64,000 bases of DNA from the NCBI RefSeq assembly GCF_003217155.1, contig NZ_QJSU01000003.1, forward strand, positions 186,001 to 250,000. Reading direction: 5' to 3'. Position numbers and translations under genes: made by a program. Source of the stretch: Psychrobacter fozii. GTDB lineage: Bacteria; Pseudomonadota; Gammaproteobacteria; Pseudomonadales; Moraxellaceae. Below, piece after piece: positions 9,780-18,147 of the stretch (positions are counted from its first letter, which is position 1; every line of letters starts with the position of its first letter). The notes beneath the pieces were generated by a model. It was not told where the DNA came from, made no database searches, and saw only the letters and a program-made list of their open reading frames with translations.

Positions 9780-10100
9780 ATGCATTGCGATATTTATAAA
9801 TTTCCAAAACATGACGATATGTATGTCTATATTGCTCGCCCTGATTATCCAGATGATACCGATGAGATTAGGGATTGGTTGGGTGTTTTGCCCAAAGATT
9901 TCCGTGCAGGCTTAGGCCGTAGTAAGTTTGTCATGCATCTAGATTTGGCAGCTACGCCAACGCTAGCCCGTGTCGATAAAGCAGAAGTATTGGCAAAACT
10001 AGAGTCACAAGGCTATTTTGTGCAGATGCCGCCGCAAGATGTCATGCGTCGCCAAGCAGAATTACGGGCCCGTGAAGCGCAAGATAATATTTACGACTAG
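9780..10100 (+). CDS. ycgL: YcgL domain-containing protein
   Basis: A 106-aa protein with the YcgL pattern: CDIYKFPKHDDMYVYI at the N terminus, LPKDFRAGLGRSKFVMHLDL in the middle, and LESQGYFVQMPPQ near the end. The family is small, cytoplasmic and common in gammaproteobacteria, and its biochemical role is not settled. Only a weak AGG lies 9-10 bases before the ATG. It stands alone between the divergent gcv leader and the membrane protein gene downstream. Confidence 0.88.
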   Translation: MHCDIYKFPKHDDMYVYIARPDYPDDTDEIRDWLGVLPKDFRAGLGRSKFVMHLDLAATPTLARVDKAEVLAKLESQGYFVQMPPQDVMRRQAELRAREAQDNIYD

Positions 10101-10359
10101 TGTCTTTATTTTAAGGAAATGGTTGCAAGGTGACTTTAGACAAATCCTTGAGACGAGCTCCTTAGAAAGTAATCAATAAAACGTTTAGTAAACATTTGGT
10201 CACATGCATTTTGGTAGAGAGTCGTGATAAACTAGCAGCCTATCAAGTGTGCATGTCGATGATGTATTCGTTGTTACTGATTATAGTAGGGCAGTATCTA
10301 ATGTCTGCCTGCAAAAACGAAAAGACGCACAATTTATAAACGCAAATAGTGAAACGCGT

Positions 10360-11004
10360 ATGGACTGGTTAAAAAATATCGTACATCTCTTACCGTTAGA
10401 AGCCATCAGTGATATTCTCGGTGAGGTTGCTATTTGGTGGGGGCAGATGGTCAAAGACGTGCCACCTGCCGATCTGCCAATGTATGCTTACCTTGGCGGT
10501 GTCGTTATCGTATTGGTATTATGGTTATTGGTCGCTCGTATGCTGCCAAAGCCAATAGGCGGTATGAGTTGGATGGTACTGTTTGCTGTTTTATTAGCGC
10601 CTGGTACTGCTCTGAATGACCCTAGTGTATTAGCACCTGCTAGCATTCACGTTGTCTATTCTATTATGATGAAAGATTTTGCTGGTGCGATAGCTGGCAT
10701 GGTGCCGATATTGGTGGTGCTAGTGGCGGGATTGTTTGTTGGTTTTATTTGGCAACTCATCCGTGGTGCTTTTGAATCGAGCTTAGACAAAGCACGTAGA
10801 AGCAGTGCAGAAGATACGCAAGCGACGATGCAGTTGACGACAGGCAGTTATTTGCCAGGAAGTGATACATTAACTGAACAACCCGATGTCACTCCGCAGT
10901 CTGGTAAAACACCTTTAGCAGTTAAGGCCGAAACAGAGGTCAGCTTAAAGAAAGACAGTAGCTTAACGAAGAAGTCCAAGATGGATAAATCGGATAAGTT
11001 ATAA
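10360..11004 (+). CDS. Inner-membrane protein of unknown function
   Basis: A 214-aa protein I do not recognise. Three hydrophobic segments are visible: YLGGVVIVLVLWLLVARML, MSWMVLFAVLLAPGTAL and AIAGMVPILVVLVAGLFVGF. A polar, lysine-rich cytoplasmic-type tail follows (KKDSSLTKKSKMDKSDK at the end). The frame is open up to an ATG at 10249, but those 37 upstream residues look non-native (no membrane or conserved character), so I start at the ATG at 10360. It is followed by a strong terminator, so it is not cotranscribed with the MoxR gene downstream even though both are on the plus strand. Confidence 0.7.
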   Translation: MDWLKNIVHLLPLEAISDILGEVAIWWGQMVKDVPPADLPMYAYLGGVVIVLVLWLLVARMLPKPIGGMSWMVLFAVLLAPGTALNDPSVLAPASIHVVYSIMMKDFAGAIAGMVPILVVLVAGLFVGFIWQLIRGAFESSLDKARRSSAEDTQATMQLTTGSYLPGSDTLTEQPDVTPQSGKTPLAVKAETEVSLKKDSSLTKKSKMDKSDKL

Positions 11005-11071
11005 AGCGGTTGTTCATAATGAATCTTTTGAAACGAAGTTAAAGTGCTGAAGTAGTAAAATAAGACTTTAT

Positions 11072-11100
11072 AAAAAAGACACCTTGCGTGTCTTTTTTTT
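11072..11100 (+). terminator. Rho-independent terminator after the membrane protein gene
   Basis: Stem AAAAAAGACAC with GTGTCTTTTTT, a 5-base loop and a long T run. It lies 67 bases after the stop at 11004. Confidence 0.88.
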
Positions 11101-11126
11101 TGAGATTTTTTACCCCTCCTGAGAGA

Positions 11127-11172
11127 GATAGTCGGTTCAATATAATTTGGATACAAGGAAGGCGAGTGAAAG
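11127..11172 (+). repeat. 46-bp dispersed repeat, upstream copy
   Basis: Begins GATAGTCGGTTCAATATAAT and ends GGCGAGTGAAAG. It matches the reverse complement of 13631-13676 at 44 of 46 positions by my count. The two copies are inverted around the MoxR-VWA gene pair. Apart from this repeat, the 11101-11360 spacer shows no gene or clear promoter that I can support. Confidence 0.85.
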
Positions 11173-11360
11173 CATTTAGCGTGATGAGAAGTTCATACTA
11201 TGTTTATTAATCGCGAAGCTTAGCAATCGCGAACGCATGAGTATTTTGGCAATGAACAAGGCTGTGCTAATCTAAATGATAATTTATTTTCCATCGATTA
11301 GTTTTAATAATTTGATGATTCCTAACAGCCTTAATGTATAACAATAACTGAGACTCGATT

Positions 11361-12224
11361 ATGACCACGACTGACAAGACTAAGAAAAGCTTTACCGGTA
11401 CCAGTAGTTATATTGCTACTGATGATTTGCAGCTAGCGGTAAATGCAGCAATGACGCTACAAAAGCCTCTACTAATTAAAGGTGAGCCGGGCACCGGTAA
11501 GACGCTATTGGCCGAAGAAGTTGCAGAGAGCTTAGGGATGCCGCTCATCACTTGGCACGTAAAATCGACCACCAAGGCCGAGCAAGGATTATATGAATAT
11601 GATGCGGTATCGCGCCTGCGAGACTCACAGTTGGGTGATGACAAGGTCTATGACATTGCCAACTATATCAAGCCAGGTAAGCTGTGGGATGCATTCACCA
11701 GCACAGAGCGCAGTGTGCTGCTGATCGATGAGATTGATAAAGCCGATATCGAGTTCCCAAATGACTTGCTACATGAGCTTGATAAGATGTCGTTTTATGT
11801 ATATGAAACGGGCGAGACCATCACGGCTGAGCAGCGCCCAGTGGTTATTATCACGTCGAACAATGAAAAAGAGTTGCCAGACGCATTTTTGCGTCGTTGT
11901 TTCTTTCATTATATTGACTTCCCTGAAGAAGAAACCATGCGTCAAATCATTGATGTACATTTTCCTGATATTCAAGAAAAACTGGTTAATGATGCGCTCG
12001 ATATCTTCTATAAATTGCGTGGTATTCAAGGTCTTAAAAAGCCGCCATCAACGTCTGAATTGGTCGATTGGTTAACGCTATTGCTTGCTGATGATATGGC
12101 GCAAGCAGAGCTAGAAGAAAACTTGCGTGGTGAAAAATCCATTCCGCCACTATATGGTGCGTTACTGAAAAACGAAGCGGATGTGAGTTTATTGCAGCGT
12201 TTTGCCAATATGATGCGTCGCTAG
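11361..12224 (+). CDS. MoxR-family AAA+ ATPase
   Basis: A 287-aa AAA+ ATPase. Walker A is GEPGTGKT (residues 41-48), Walker B is LLIDEIDKAD (about 120-129), sensor 1 is VVIITSNNEKELPDAFLRRC, and a helical lid domain follows. MoxR ATPases usually act as chaperones that insert metals or cofactors or assemble complexes, together with a VWA-domain partner. Here the partner gene lies 105 bases downstream, so the two probably form one module. The start ATG at 11361 has only a weak upstream site (GAGAC). The target of the pair cannot be read from the neighbours. Confidence 0.9.
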   Translation: MTTTDKTKKSFTGTSSYIATDDLQLAVNAAMTLQKPLLIKGEPGTGKTLLAEEVAESLGMPLITWHVKSTTKAEQGLYEYDAVSRLRDSQLGDDKVYDIANYIKPGKLWDAFTSTERSVLLIDEIDKADIEFPNDLLHELDKMSFYVYETGETITAEQRPVVIITSNNEKELPDAFLRRCFFHYIDFPEEETMRQIIDVHFPDIQEKLVNDALDIFYKLRGIQGLKKPPSTSELVDWLTLLLADDMAQAELEENLRGEKSIPPLYGALLKNEADVSLLQRFANMMRR

Positions 12225-12329
12225 CCTGTCAGCACTAGAAGGCGACTTAACTGCCTCGTTATCATGGTTTGAGCTTATAAACACTAGGCTCAGTCATAAC
12301 CCAATCAGCCAATAAGTGATGCGTAGCTT

Positions 12330-13553
12330 ATGTTTATCAAACTGTTTTATACCTTGCGTACTTACGGCGTGCCAGTCAGTACGCGCGAGCTGCTCGATCT
12401 CAATGCCGCGTTAGATAAAGGGCTGATGATGCAATCGCATCCTGAAGATCCAGCACTGACTACTTTTGCTAGCCGCGAAGATATGTATCGGCTGATTCGA
12501 CTGTGCATGGTCAAAGACGAGCGCCACTTTGATAAATTTGATCGGGCCATGGCGGATTATTTTGAAGGCGTCGACAGTTTAGATCTGGATGAGTTATTGG
12601 CCAAGCTGACGGACGTGCCTAAAGAATGGCTGGATTTAAAACTAGACCCAAAAAATCTGACAGAAGAGCAACGTCGACTACTCAAAAAGTATGGCTCGCT
12701 AGAGGAGTTGATGAAGGCGTTGGAAGAGCGTCTAAAAGAGCAAAAAGAACGTCATCAAGGTGGTAGTAAATGGGTGGGGACGGGCGGCACTTCACCATTT
12801 GGTGCCTACGGCGATCATCCAGAAGGCGTACGGGTCGGCGGTGAGTCACGAAAACGTAGTGCAGCAAAAGTCTGGGAGCAGCGCAAATATCGCAATCTCG
12901 ATGATGATAACTTGCTAGGTACACGTCAAATTCAGATGGCGCTGCGTAATCTGCGCCAGTTTGCACGTACAGGTAGTGCCGATGAGCTTGATATTAAAGA
13001 GACCATCAGGCGAACCGCAAAAAAAGGCGTGCTTGATATTCATATGCAGGCGGAGCGCCGAAACCGTGTCAAAGTGCTGATGCTGTTTGATGTGGGCGGT
13101 AGTATGGATGTCCATGTCGAAGCGCTTGAAAAACTATTTTCTGCGGCAAAAAACGAGTTTAAAACCTTAGAGTTTTTTTATTTTCACAATTGTCTTTATG
13201 ATTATGTGTGGAAAGACAATAACCGTCGCCATAGCGCACCAATGCCAACCTATGAGCTGCTCAATAAATATGGCCGAGAGTATCGCGTGATATTCGTTGG
13301 CGATGCGTCTATGTCACCCTATGAGTTGATGACAGTAGGAGGTAGCGTTGAGTATATGAATAACGAGGCGGGTATCGTATGGCTGAAACGGGTACTGGAT
13401 CATTTTGATAAAGTGGCTTGGCTCAATCCAGAAAATCCGACATATTGGCAATATACTCAAACCATCGTTGAAATCAAAAAACTCGTGGATAACAAGATGT
13501 ATCCCATGACCTTACATGGCGTGGAAGAGATGACCGGTTACTTAGCACGATAG
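12330..13553 (+). CDS. VWA domain protein, CoxE-like partner of MoxR
   Basis: A 407-aa protein. The N-terminal helical part (1-135) is followed by a Gly-rich linker (GGSKWVGTGGTSPFG) and a C-terminal von Willebrand A domain. The metal-site motif is DVGGSMD (D254, G256, S258), fitting DxGxS. The arrangement matches the CoxE-like VWA family (COG3552 type), which pairs with MoxR ATPases. No signal peptide is present, so the pair should be cytoplasmic. A terminator and an inverted copy of the 46-bp repeat follow. Confidence 0.87.
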   Translation: MFIKLFYTLRTYGVPVSTRELLDLNAALDKGLMMQSHPEDPALTTFASREDMYRLIRLCMVKDERHFDKFDRAMADYFEGVDSLDLDELLAKLTDVPKEWLDLKLDPKNLTEEQRRLLKKYGSLEELMKALEERLKEQKERHQGGSKWVGTGGTSPFGAYGDHPEGVRVGGESRKRSAAKVWEQRKYRNLDDDNLLGTRQIQMALRNLRQFARTGSADELDIKETIRRTAKKGVLDIHMQAERRNRVKVLMLFDVGGSMDVHVEALEKLFSAAKNEFKTLEFFYFHNCLYDYVWKDNNRRHSAPMPTYELLNKYGREYRVIFVGDASMSPYELMTVGGSVEYMNNEAGIVWLKRVLDHFDKVAWLNPENPTYWQYTQTIVEIKKLVDNKMYPMTLHGVEEMTGYLAR

Positions 13554-13630
13554 TTTTGACGTTTATGCTATAGTCAATCCTCTATAAACTGGATACGGTG
13601 TCAGTCTCGTTTAGTCTACTACTTGTAGTA

Positions 13631-13676
13631 CTTTCACTCGCCTTCCATGTATCCAAATTATATTGAATCGACTATC
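13631..13676 (-). repeat. 46-bp dispersed repeat, downstream inverted copy
   Basis: The reverse complement reads GATAGTCGATTCAATATAAT...GGCGAGTGAAAG, the same unit as at 11127-11172 with two differences. It lies between the VWA gene and its terminator, so it is probably transcribed. Further sequence on its inner side (TACTACAAGTAGTAGAC on the minus strand) contains a small palindrome that is not shared with the other copy. Confidence 0.85.
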
Positions 13677-13713
13677 ACTTATAAAATCTATTAGTTCTGA
13701 TTGAAGCCTTATG

Positions 13714-13750
13714 AAAGCAGCCGTTATGACGAAATAATGGCTGCTTTTTT
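13714..13750 (+). terminator. Rho-independent terminator after the MoxR-VWA pair
   Basis: A 14-bp stem (AAAGCAGCCGTTAT with ATAATGGCTGCTTT, one G-T pair), a loop of about 5 bases and a T run (TTTTTTT). Confidence 0.85.
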
Positions 13751-13806
13751 TGTTTAAAAATAAGCAATATGACAATTCGGCATTGGTATACTCAGTAAAA
13801 CATGAT

Positions 13807-13829
13807 AACATTCATTTCAAATGAATCTT
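13807..13829 (+). promoter_or_regulatory. NsrR-like operator upstream of hmp
   Basis: An 11-1-11 inverted repeat, AACATTCATTT, C, AAATGAATCTT. It closely resembles the NsrR site known from E. coli (AAGATGCATTT and its mirror): 9 of 11 positions in the left half and 10 of 11 in the right. The inner 17 bases are a perfect palindrome. It lies 88 bases before hmp, the classic NsrR target repressed until nitric oxide is present. A weaker, similar element (AAGATATTTAC.TAAAGATTCTT) is at about 13847-13869. Confidence 0.7.
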
Positions 13830-13916
13830 ATAAGTGTTCTTATTTAAGATATTTACTTAAAGATTCTTATCTCCTGTTTTTTAATATATCAATTCGACCA
13901 CACACTGAGAAACAAC

Positions 13917-15113
13917 ATGGCCTCACCAAAGACTTTAGAAATCGTCACAGCAACCGTTCCTGTACTTGAAGAACATGGCGTTGCGATTACCACCGTATTC
14001 TATAGAAACATGTTTAATGAGCATCCTGAGCTGTTAGATATTTTTAATGAGACCAATCAAAAACTAGGACGTCAACAGACCGCTCTAGCTACAACAGTAT
14101 TAGCCGCTGCCAAGCATTTGGACAAATTGGCCACGCTATTGCCACAAGTGACCCAGATTAGTCATAAACATAGAGCGTTACAGATTTTGCCTGAGCATTA
14201 TCCTATCGTCGGTAAGCACTTGATCGGTGCGATAAAAGAAGTGCTAGGAGAGGCAGCCACTGACGACATCATTACCGCTTGGACAGAAGCTTATGATGAG
14301 ATCGCATCGGTATTTATTCAGATTGAACATGGCATGTATAAAGAGGCGATGTGGCAAGGATTTGCGCCTTTTAAAGTGACCGAAAAGGTAGCGGCTGCTA
14401 CGGATATCGCAGCCTTTACAGTAGTGCCAGTGAACGATAATGAAGACAGTAATCAAGATATTGACCTGAGTAAACTGAAGTTAACCGCTGGTCAATATAT
14501 TACGGTGAAAACAGATCCAGCAGACAGCGATCATATTGCGCTGCGTCATTATTCTTTATACTCTGCCAGTACCGAGACAGGCATTCAGTTCGCTGTTCGA
14601 CGTGACAACCGCAATGAGCATCATGGCTTGGTCTCTAACTATATGCACGACCAATTAGAAGTGGGTGACACGGTTTTATTATCGGCTCCAGCTGGTGACT
14701 TCGCGCTTAATCAAAATTTGGTACAGCAGAATGAGATTCCGTTGGTATTGATGAGTGCCGGTGTGGGGGTAACACCTGTGCTGTCTATGCTAGAGGCACA
14801 AGTACTGGCCAATCCGAAACGACCTATTGTTTGGGTTTATGCGTGCCAAAATGCCACACATCATGCTTTTTCTGCTCAGGTAAATGAACTACTTGAACAG
14901 GCTGAGCGCGTAGAAAAGCATATTTTTTACTTTGAGTCTGGGCAGCTATTAGATGCTGCATGGCTTGAAACATTGCCTAAGCCTGCCGATATCTATGTAT
15001 GTGGATCAATGCCATTTATGGAAAGTATGATTGATGGGTTAGTGGGATTAGATCATGGTGTCGATAGTGTCCATTATGAACCGTTTGGCCCTAAAATGAG
15101 CTTGGGTGGTTAG
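13917..15113 (+). CDS. hmp: Flavohemoprotein, nitric oxide dioxygenase
   Basis: Converts NO and O2 to nitrate using NAD(P)H. The 398-aa chain has the globin domain (1-140) with Tyr29, Gln53 and the proximal heme ligand His85, all at the positions used by the E. coli enzyme. The ferredoxin-reductase-like part follows, with the FAD motif RHYSLYSAS and the NAD motif GVGVTPVLSML. It ends VHYEPFGP, as in the family. It is a single-gene unit with its own terminator and an NsrR-like operator, which points to induction by nitrosative stress. Confidence 0.96.
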   Translation: MASPKTLEIVTATVPVLEEHGVAITTVFYRNMFNEHPELLDIFNETNQKLGRQQTALATTVLAAAKHLDKLATLLPQVTQISHKHRALQILPEHYPIVGKHLIGAIKEVLGEAATDDIITAWTEAYDEIASVFIQIEHGMYKEAMWQGFAPFKVTEKVAAATDIAAFTVVPVNDNEDSNQDIDLSKLKLTAGQYITVKTDPADSDHIALRHYSLYSASTETGIQFAVRRDNRNEHHGLVSNYMHDQLEVGDTVLLSAPAGDFALNQNLVQQNEIPLVLMSAGVGVTPVLSMLEAQVLANPKRPIVWVYACQNATHHAFSAQVNELLEQAERVEKHIFYFESGQLLDAAWLETLPKPADIYVCGSMPFMESMIDGLVGLDHGVDSVHYEPFGPKMSLGG

Positions 15114-15152
15114 TTTTTAGCGATTGTTAACCATTAATTATTACCAATAACA

Positions 15153-15193
15153 AAAAAAGCACTTGGATGACAACGTCATTTCAAGTGCTTTTT
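15153..15193. terminator. Bidirectional terminator between hmp and the DUF2233 gene
   Basis: Stem AAAAAGCACTTG with CAAGTGCTTTTT. T runs occur on both strands. It serves the convergent genes hmp and 15242-16057. Confidence 0.85.
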
Positions 15194-15241
15194 ATTGAAC
15201 GCAATATGAGATAGATATTAACATTGAAATATAGATGCGTA

Positions 15242-16057
15242 TTACTCTTTATTTTCAACCACACCAATCATGACGCCCATCTCTTTTTTATCATGCTTAT
15301 CAATGCTAGGCGCATATAGTGCCGATGCAATTCCACCATCTAAAAACAGTGCATTTGGGCAGCTTAAATTGTTTTTAAATAGGGATGCAAACTGATAAAA
15401 CGTGACGGGTTCATCACTATTCACAAACTGTATGCTGCCATCACTACAAACGCCTGCACCATTACGAATCTTAAGTGAGGTGCTATCAGGTTTGAATTGT
15501 GGATGTATCTCGTTATTGATGACGAGCATGGGGCCTGATTGGGTCGCATACCAAGGCTGTGCTTTGCCCTCTGCAAGCAACTCATTTAAGGCATTACTTT
15601 CTGTAATCTGTACCTTCCCAGACTTATCCCACCACATGACCCCATTGGGTAGCAGGTGAAAATTACCGCCGCCTTCGTTGAGGTTTAATGCACGAACTTC
15701 TTTACCTTCAATGATGGTGTAGCCAATCGGTGCATAGTCTTTATTGTACATACCCGCATTCATGGCAAAGCTAAGCGCTTGATTGCTTGGTAATGTCGAC
15801 ATCAAATTATCAAAAGTTAGCAAGGGTTGCGCACTCTCATACTGTTGCCAAAACAACTTTAATGAGTAACGGCCATCAATCAATGCTTCTGCTTTAATAC
15901 GACAGGCACTATAAGAAAAAGGGGCATCCTGAGACTGGCAAGACCAGTTTTCTGTGTCGCTATGAGTGGCAGTAGTATCTATTGGTTGGCAAGCGCTGAT
16001 ACTAAATGAGAGCAGGGCGACTGTGCATAAAGGTAAAGTATGAGAAAAACTTGGCAT
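15242..16057 (-). CDS. Phosphodiester glycosidase family (DUF2233) lipoprotein
   Basis: A 271-aa protein. The N terminus has a signal sequence with a lipobox-like end, SISAC (Cys23), so it is probably a lipoprotein. The rest matches the NAGPA/DUF2233 fold: MNAGMYNKDYAPIGY, a GGGNFHLLPNGV segment, QSGPMLVI, and the conserved LFLDGGIASALYAP. Family members include the human uncovering enzyme that cleaves GlcNAc phosphodiesters, but the bacterial substrate is unknown. Upstream is the glutamate-synthase-like gene on the same strand, 72 bases away. Confidence 0.82.
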   Translation of the reverse strand: MPSFSHTLPLCTVALLSFSISACQPIDTTATHSDTENWSCQSQDAPFSYSACRIKAEALIDGRYSLKLFWQQYESAQPLLTFDNLMSTLPSNQALSFAMNAGMYNKDYAPIGYTIIEGKEVRALNLNEGGGNFHLLPNGVMWWDKSGKVQITESNALNELLAEGKAQPWYATQSGPMLVINNEIHPQFKPDSTSLKIRNGAGVCSDGSIQFVNSDEPVTFYQFASLFKNNLSCPNALFLDGGIASALYAPSIDKHDKKEMGVMIGVVENKE

Positions 16058-16129
16058 TAATTATGTGTCTTTTGTCATAAGGAAAGAGATATCAGTGGTC
16101 ATGGCTCACCGATGATGAATCGCTAATGC

Positions 16130-17944
16130 TTACTCACTGCTAGGGGGGAAGTCGCGAAAGGTATTATTGACATTACCCATCATGATACCAGTAGTATTAT
16201 TGTTTGCTTGATCGTTTGTTGCTTGATCGCCTGCTTTTAAAGTTGGCGCTTGCGTTTGTTTGCCTGTATCACGCGAGTCCTTATTGTAGGCAATCAATGC
16301 ATCATTATCGGCAAGGAAGCTATCCGCTGTCGACATCACCCACATCTGATTGAACACGTCTGCACGGGCACTTTGATCAAGTAATGCACCTCTATCGGTG
16401 AAATAAAAGAACTTCGACAGCAGTTTTATCTGTCCATCTTCTAAACGACGCGCAATATGGTAAGGCTGTAGTTGGCTTGGATGCTGTAAACCGACTGCAC
16501 CAACGATACTGGCAAGTGATTTTAGCGTATTCTTATGGAAGCTTGCGACACGCTCGGCTTTGCTTGGGACATCAAGCGCTTTTTGGCGATATGGATCTTG
16601 GGTAGCGACACCTGTTGGGCAAGTGTTGGTATGACATGAGCGAGATTGAATACAACCGACCGCAAACATAAAGCCACGTGCTGAGTTACACCAGTCTGCA
16701 CCCAAAGCGATCATACGAGCGATATCAAAACCAGAGACGATTTTGCCGCTCACACCCAGTCGCACTTTGTCACGAATACCTGCGCCGACTAAAGTGTTAT
16801 GAACCAGTAAAAACCCATCAACCATCGGCATGCCGACATTATCCATAAACTCGACAGGTGCGGCACCAGTACCACCTTCAGCACCATCAATGACGATAAA
16901 ATCAGGATAGTTATCCATCTCAATCATAGCTTTGACAATCGCCATAAACTGCCAAGGCTGACCAATACAAAGTTTGAAGCCAACAGGTTTGCCACCAGAT
17001 AATTCACGTAACTGCTGCCAAAACGCCACGAGTTCGCGCGGGGTACTAAAAGCGGTATGTGAAGAGGGTGAAATGCAATCTTGACCAAGTGGTACTTGAC
17101 GCGTATCAGCAATCTCTTGGGTGATTTTCTCCGCTGGTAGCACGCCGCCTTTACCCGGCTTAGCGCCTTGCGATAGCTTTATCTCGATCATTTTGACTTG
17201 CGGATCAACGGCTTTTTCAGCAAAAGACTGTGCATCAAAATCGCCATTGGCATCGCGGCAACCGAAATAACCTGTACCCAGCTCCCAAATCAAATCGCCA
17301 CCGAACTTGCGATGATGAGGGCTGATCGCACCTTCGCCCGTATCATGCGTAAACCCGCCAATTTTTGCGCCTTGATTGAGTGCCATAACAGCATTGGCAG
17401 ACAAGCTACCAAAGCTCATTGCTGAGATATTAAACACCGACATCTCATGCGGCTGCTGACAACGTTCACCACCAACCATGATTTTAAAGTCTTTATTCTC
17501 TAGAGGTTGGCTAACCGCTGATTGCAAAAACCACTCTTTGCCATGCGCATATAGGTCATCTAGCGTACCAAAGGCATTGGTATCACTCACGTTTTTGGCG
17601 CGCTGATAAACGAGCGCGCGCTGCTGGCGTGAAAACGGTACTTGCTCTTTGTCATCCTCTAACAAATACTGACGAATCTCAGGACGAAAGTCCTCCAATA
17701 CATAGCGGATATGACCTGCAACCGGATAGTTACTCAGTATGGCGTGCTTGGTTTGAAGCAAGTCATAAATGCCCAGAGCAACCCCAAATCCACCAATGAG
17801 AATTAGCCACCAATTGAATAGCAACAGCCCTGCTAAAAACAGAAGGACAGCTGCGGCAAAGGTGCTGTAGCGTAGCAATACACCCGTCAAATAAGGCAAG
17901 TTACTTTTAGGCTCAGGATTTAAGTTGGTACGAGATTGGGGCAT
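16130..17944 (-). CDS. FMN-binding glutamate synthase family protein, membrane anchored
   Basis: A 604-aa protein. Two N-terminal hydrophobic segments (about residues 22-62, for example FAAAVLLFLAGLLLFNWWLI) are followed by a glutamate-synthase-type FMN barrel with HDTGEGAISPHHR, KPGKGGVLPAEKIT, VIDGAEGGTGAAP and GVSGKIVSGFD. Cysteines for an iron-sulfur cluster lie in VGCIQSRSCHTNTCPTG. It lacks the N-terminal glutaminase of true GltB, so it is a stand-alone synthase-domain oxidoreductase whose substrate is not established. The last 60 residues are low complexity. It may be cotranscribed with the DUF2233 lipoprotein gene downstream. Confidence 0.85.
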   Translation of the reverse strand: MPQSRTNLNPEPKSNLPYLTGVLLRYSTFAAAVLLFLAGLLLFNWWLILIGGFGVALGIYDLLQTKHAILSNYPVAGHIRYVLEDFRPEIRQYLLEDDKEQVPFSRQQRALVYQRAKNVSDTNAFGTLDDLYAHGKEWFLQSAVSQPLENKDFKIMVGGERCQQPHEMSVFNISAMSFGSLSANAVMALNQGAKIGGFTHDTGEGAISPHHRKFGGDLIWELGTGYFGCRDANGDFDAQSFAEKAVDPQVKMIEIKLSQGAKPGKGGVLPAEKITQEIADTRQVPLGQDCISPSSHTAFSTPRELVAFWQQLRELSGGKPVGFKLCIGQPWQFMAIVKAMIEMDNYPDFIVIDGAEGGTGAAPVEFMDNVGMPMVDGFLLVHNTLVGAGIRDKVRLGVSGKIVSGFDIARMIALGADWCNSARGFMFAVGCIQSRSCHTNTCPTGVATQDPYRQKALDVPSKAERVASFHKNTLKSLASIVGAVGLQHPSQLQPYHIARRLEDGQIKLLSKFFYFTDRGALLDQSARADVFNQMWVMSTADSFLADNDALIAYNKDSRDTGKQTQAPTLKAGDQATNDQANNNTTGIMMGNVNNTFRDFPPSSE

Positions 17945-18147
17945 AGCGAGGCTCGGCTGTAAAACAGGAAAATTAAAAAGCGCGATAATTATTTATGATA
18001 GATAAAACAGTATGTCTCAAGCATCAATACTTATGATATCGAGAGCAAATAATATTTATCTTAACTTATAATTAACGCGCATATTGTACGGTTATGATAT
18101 CACGGCTTAGGGGTAATTGAGTAAGGTATGATTGTGCCATGACTTTC

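Noticed and set aside
10249-10359. The first 37 codons of the frame before the membrane protein.
   Set aside because: The residues show no family or membrane character; the ATG at 10360 begins the plausible protein.
11127-13676. The inverted 46-bp repeats as ends of an insertion sequence.
   Set aside because: The enclosed genes are a MoxR ATPase and a VWA protein. There is no transposase, and no target duplication is visible.
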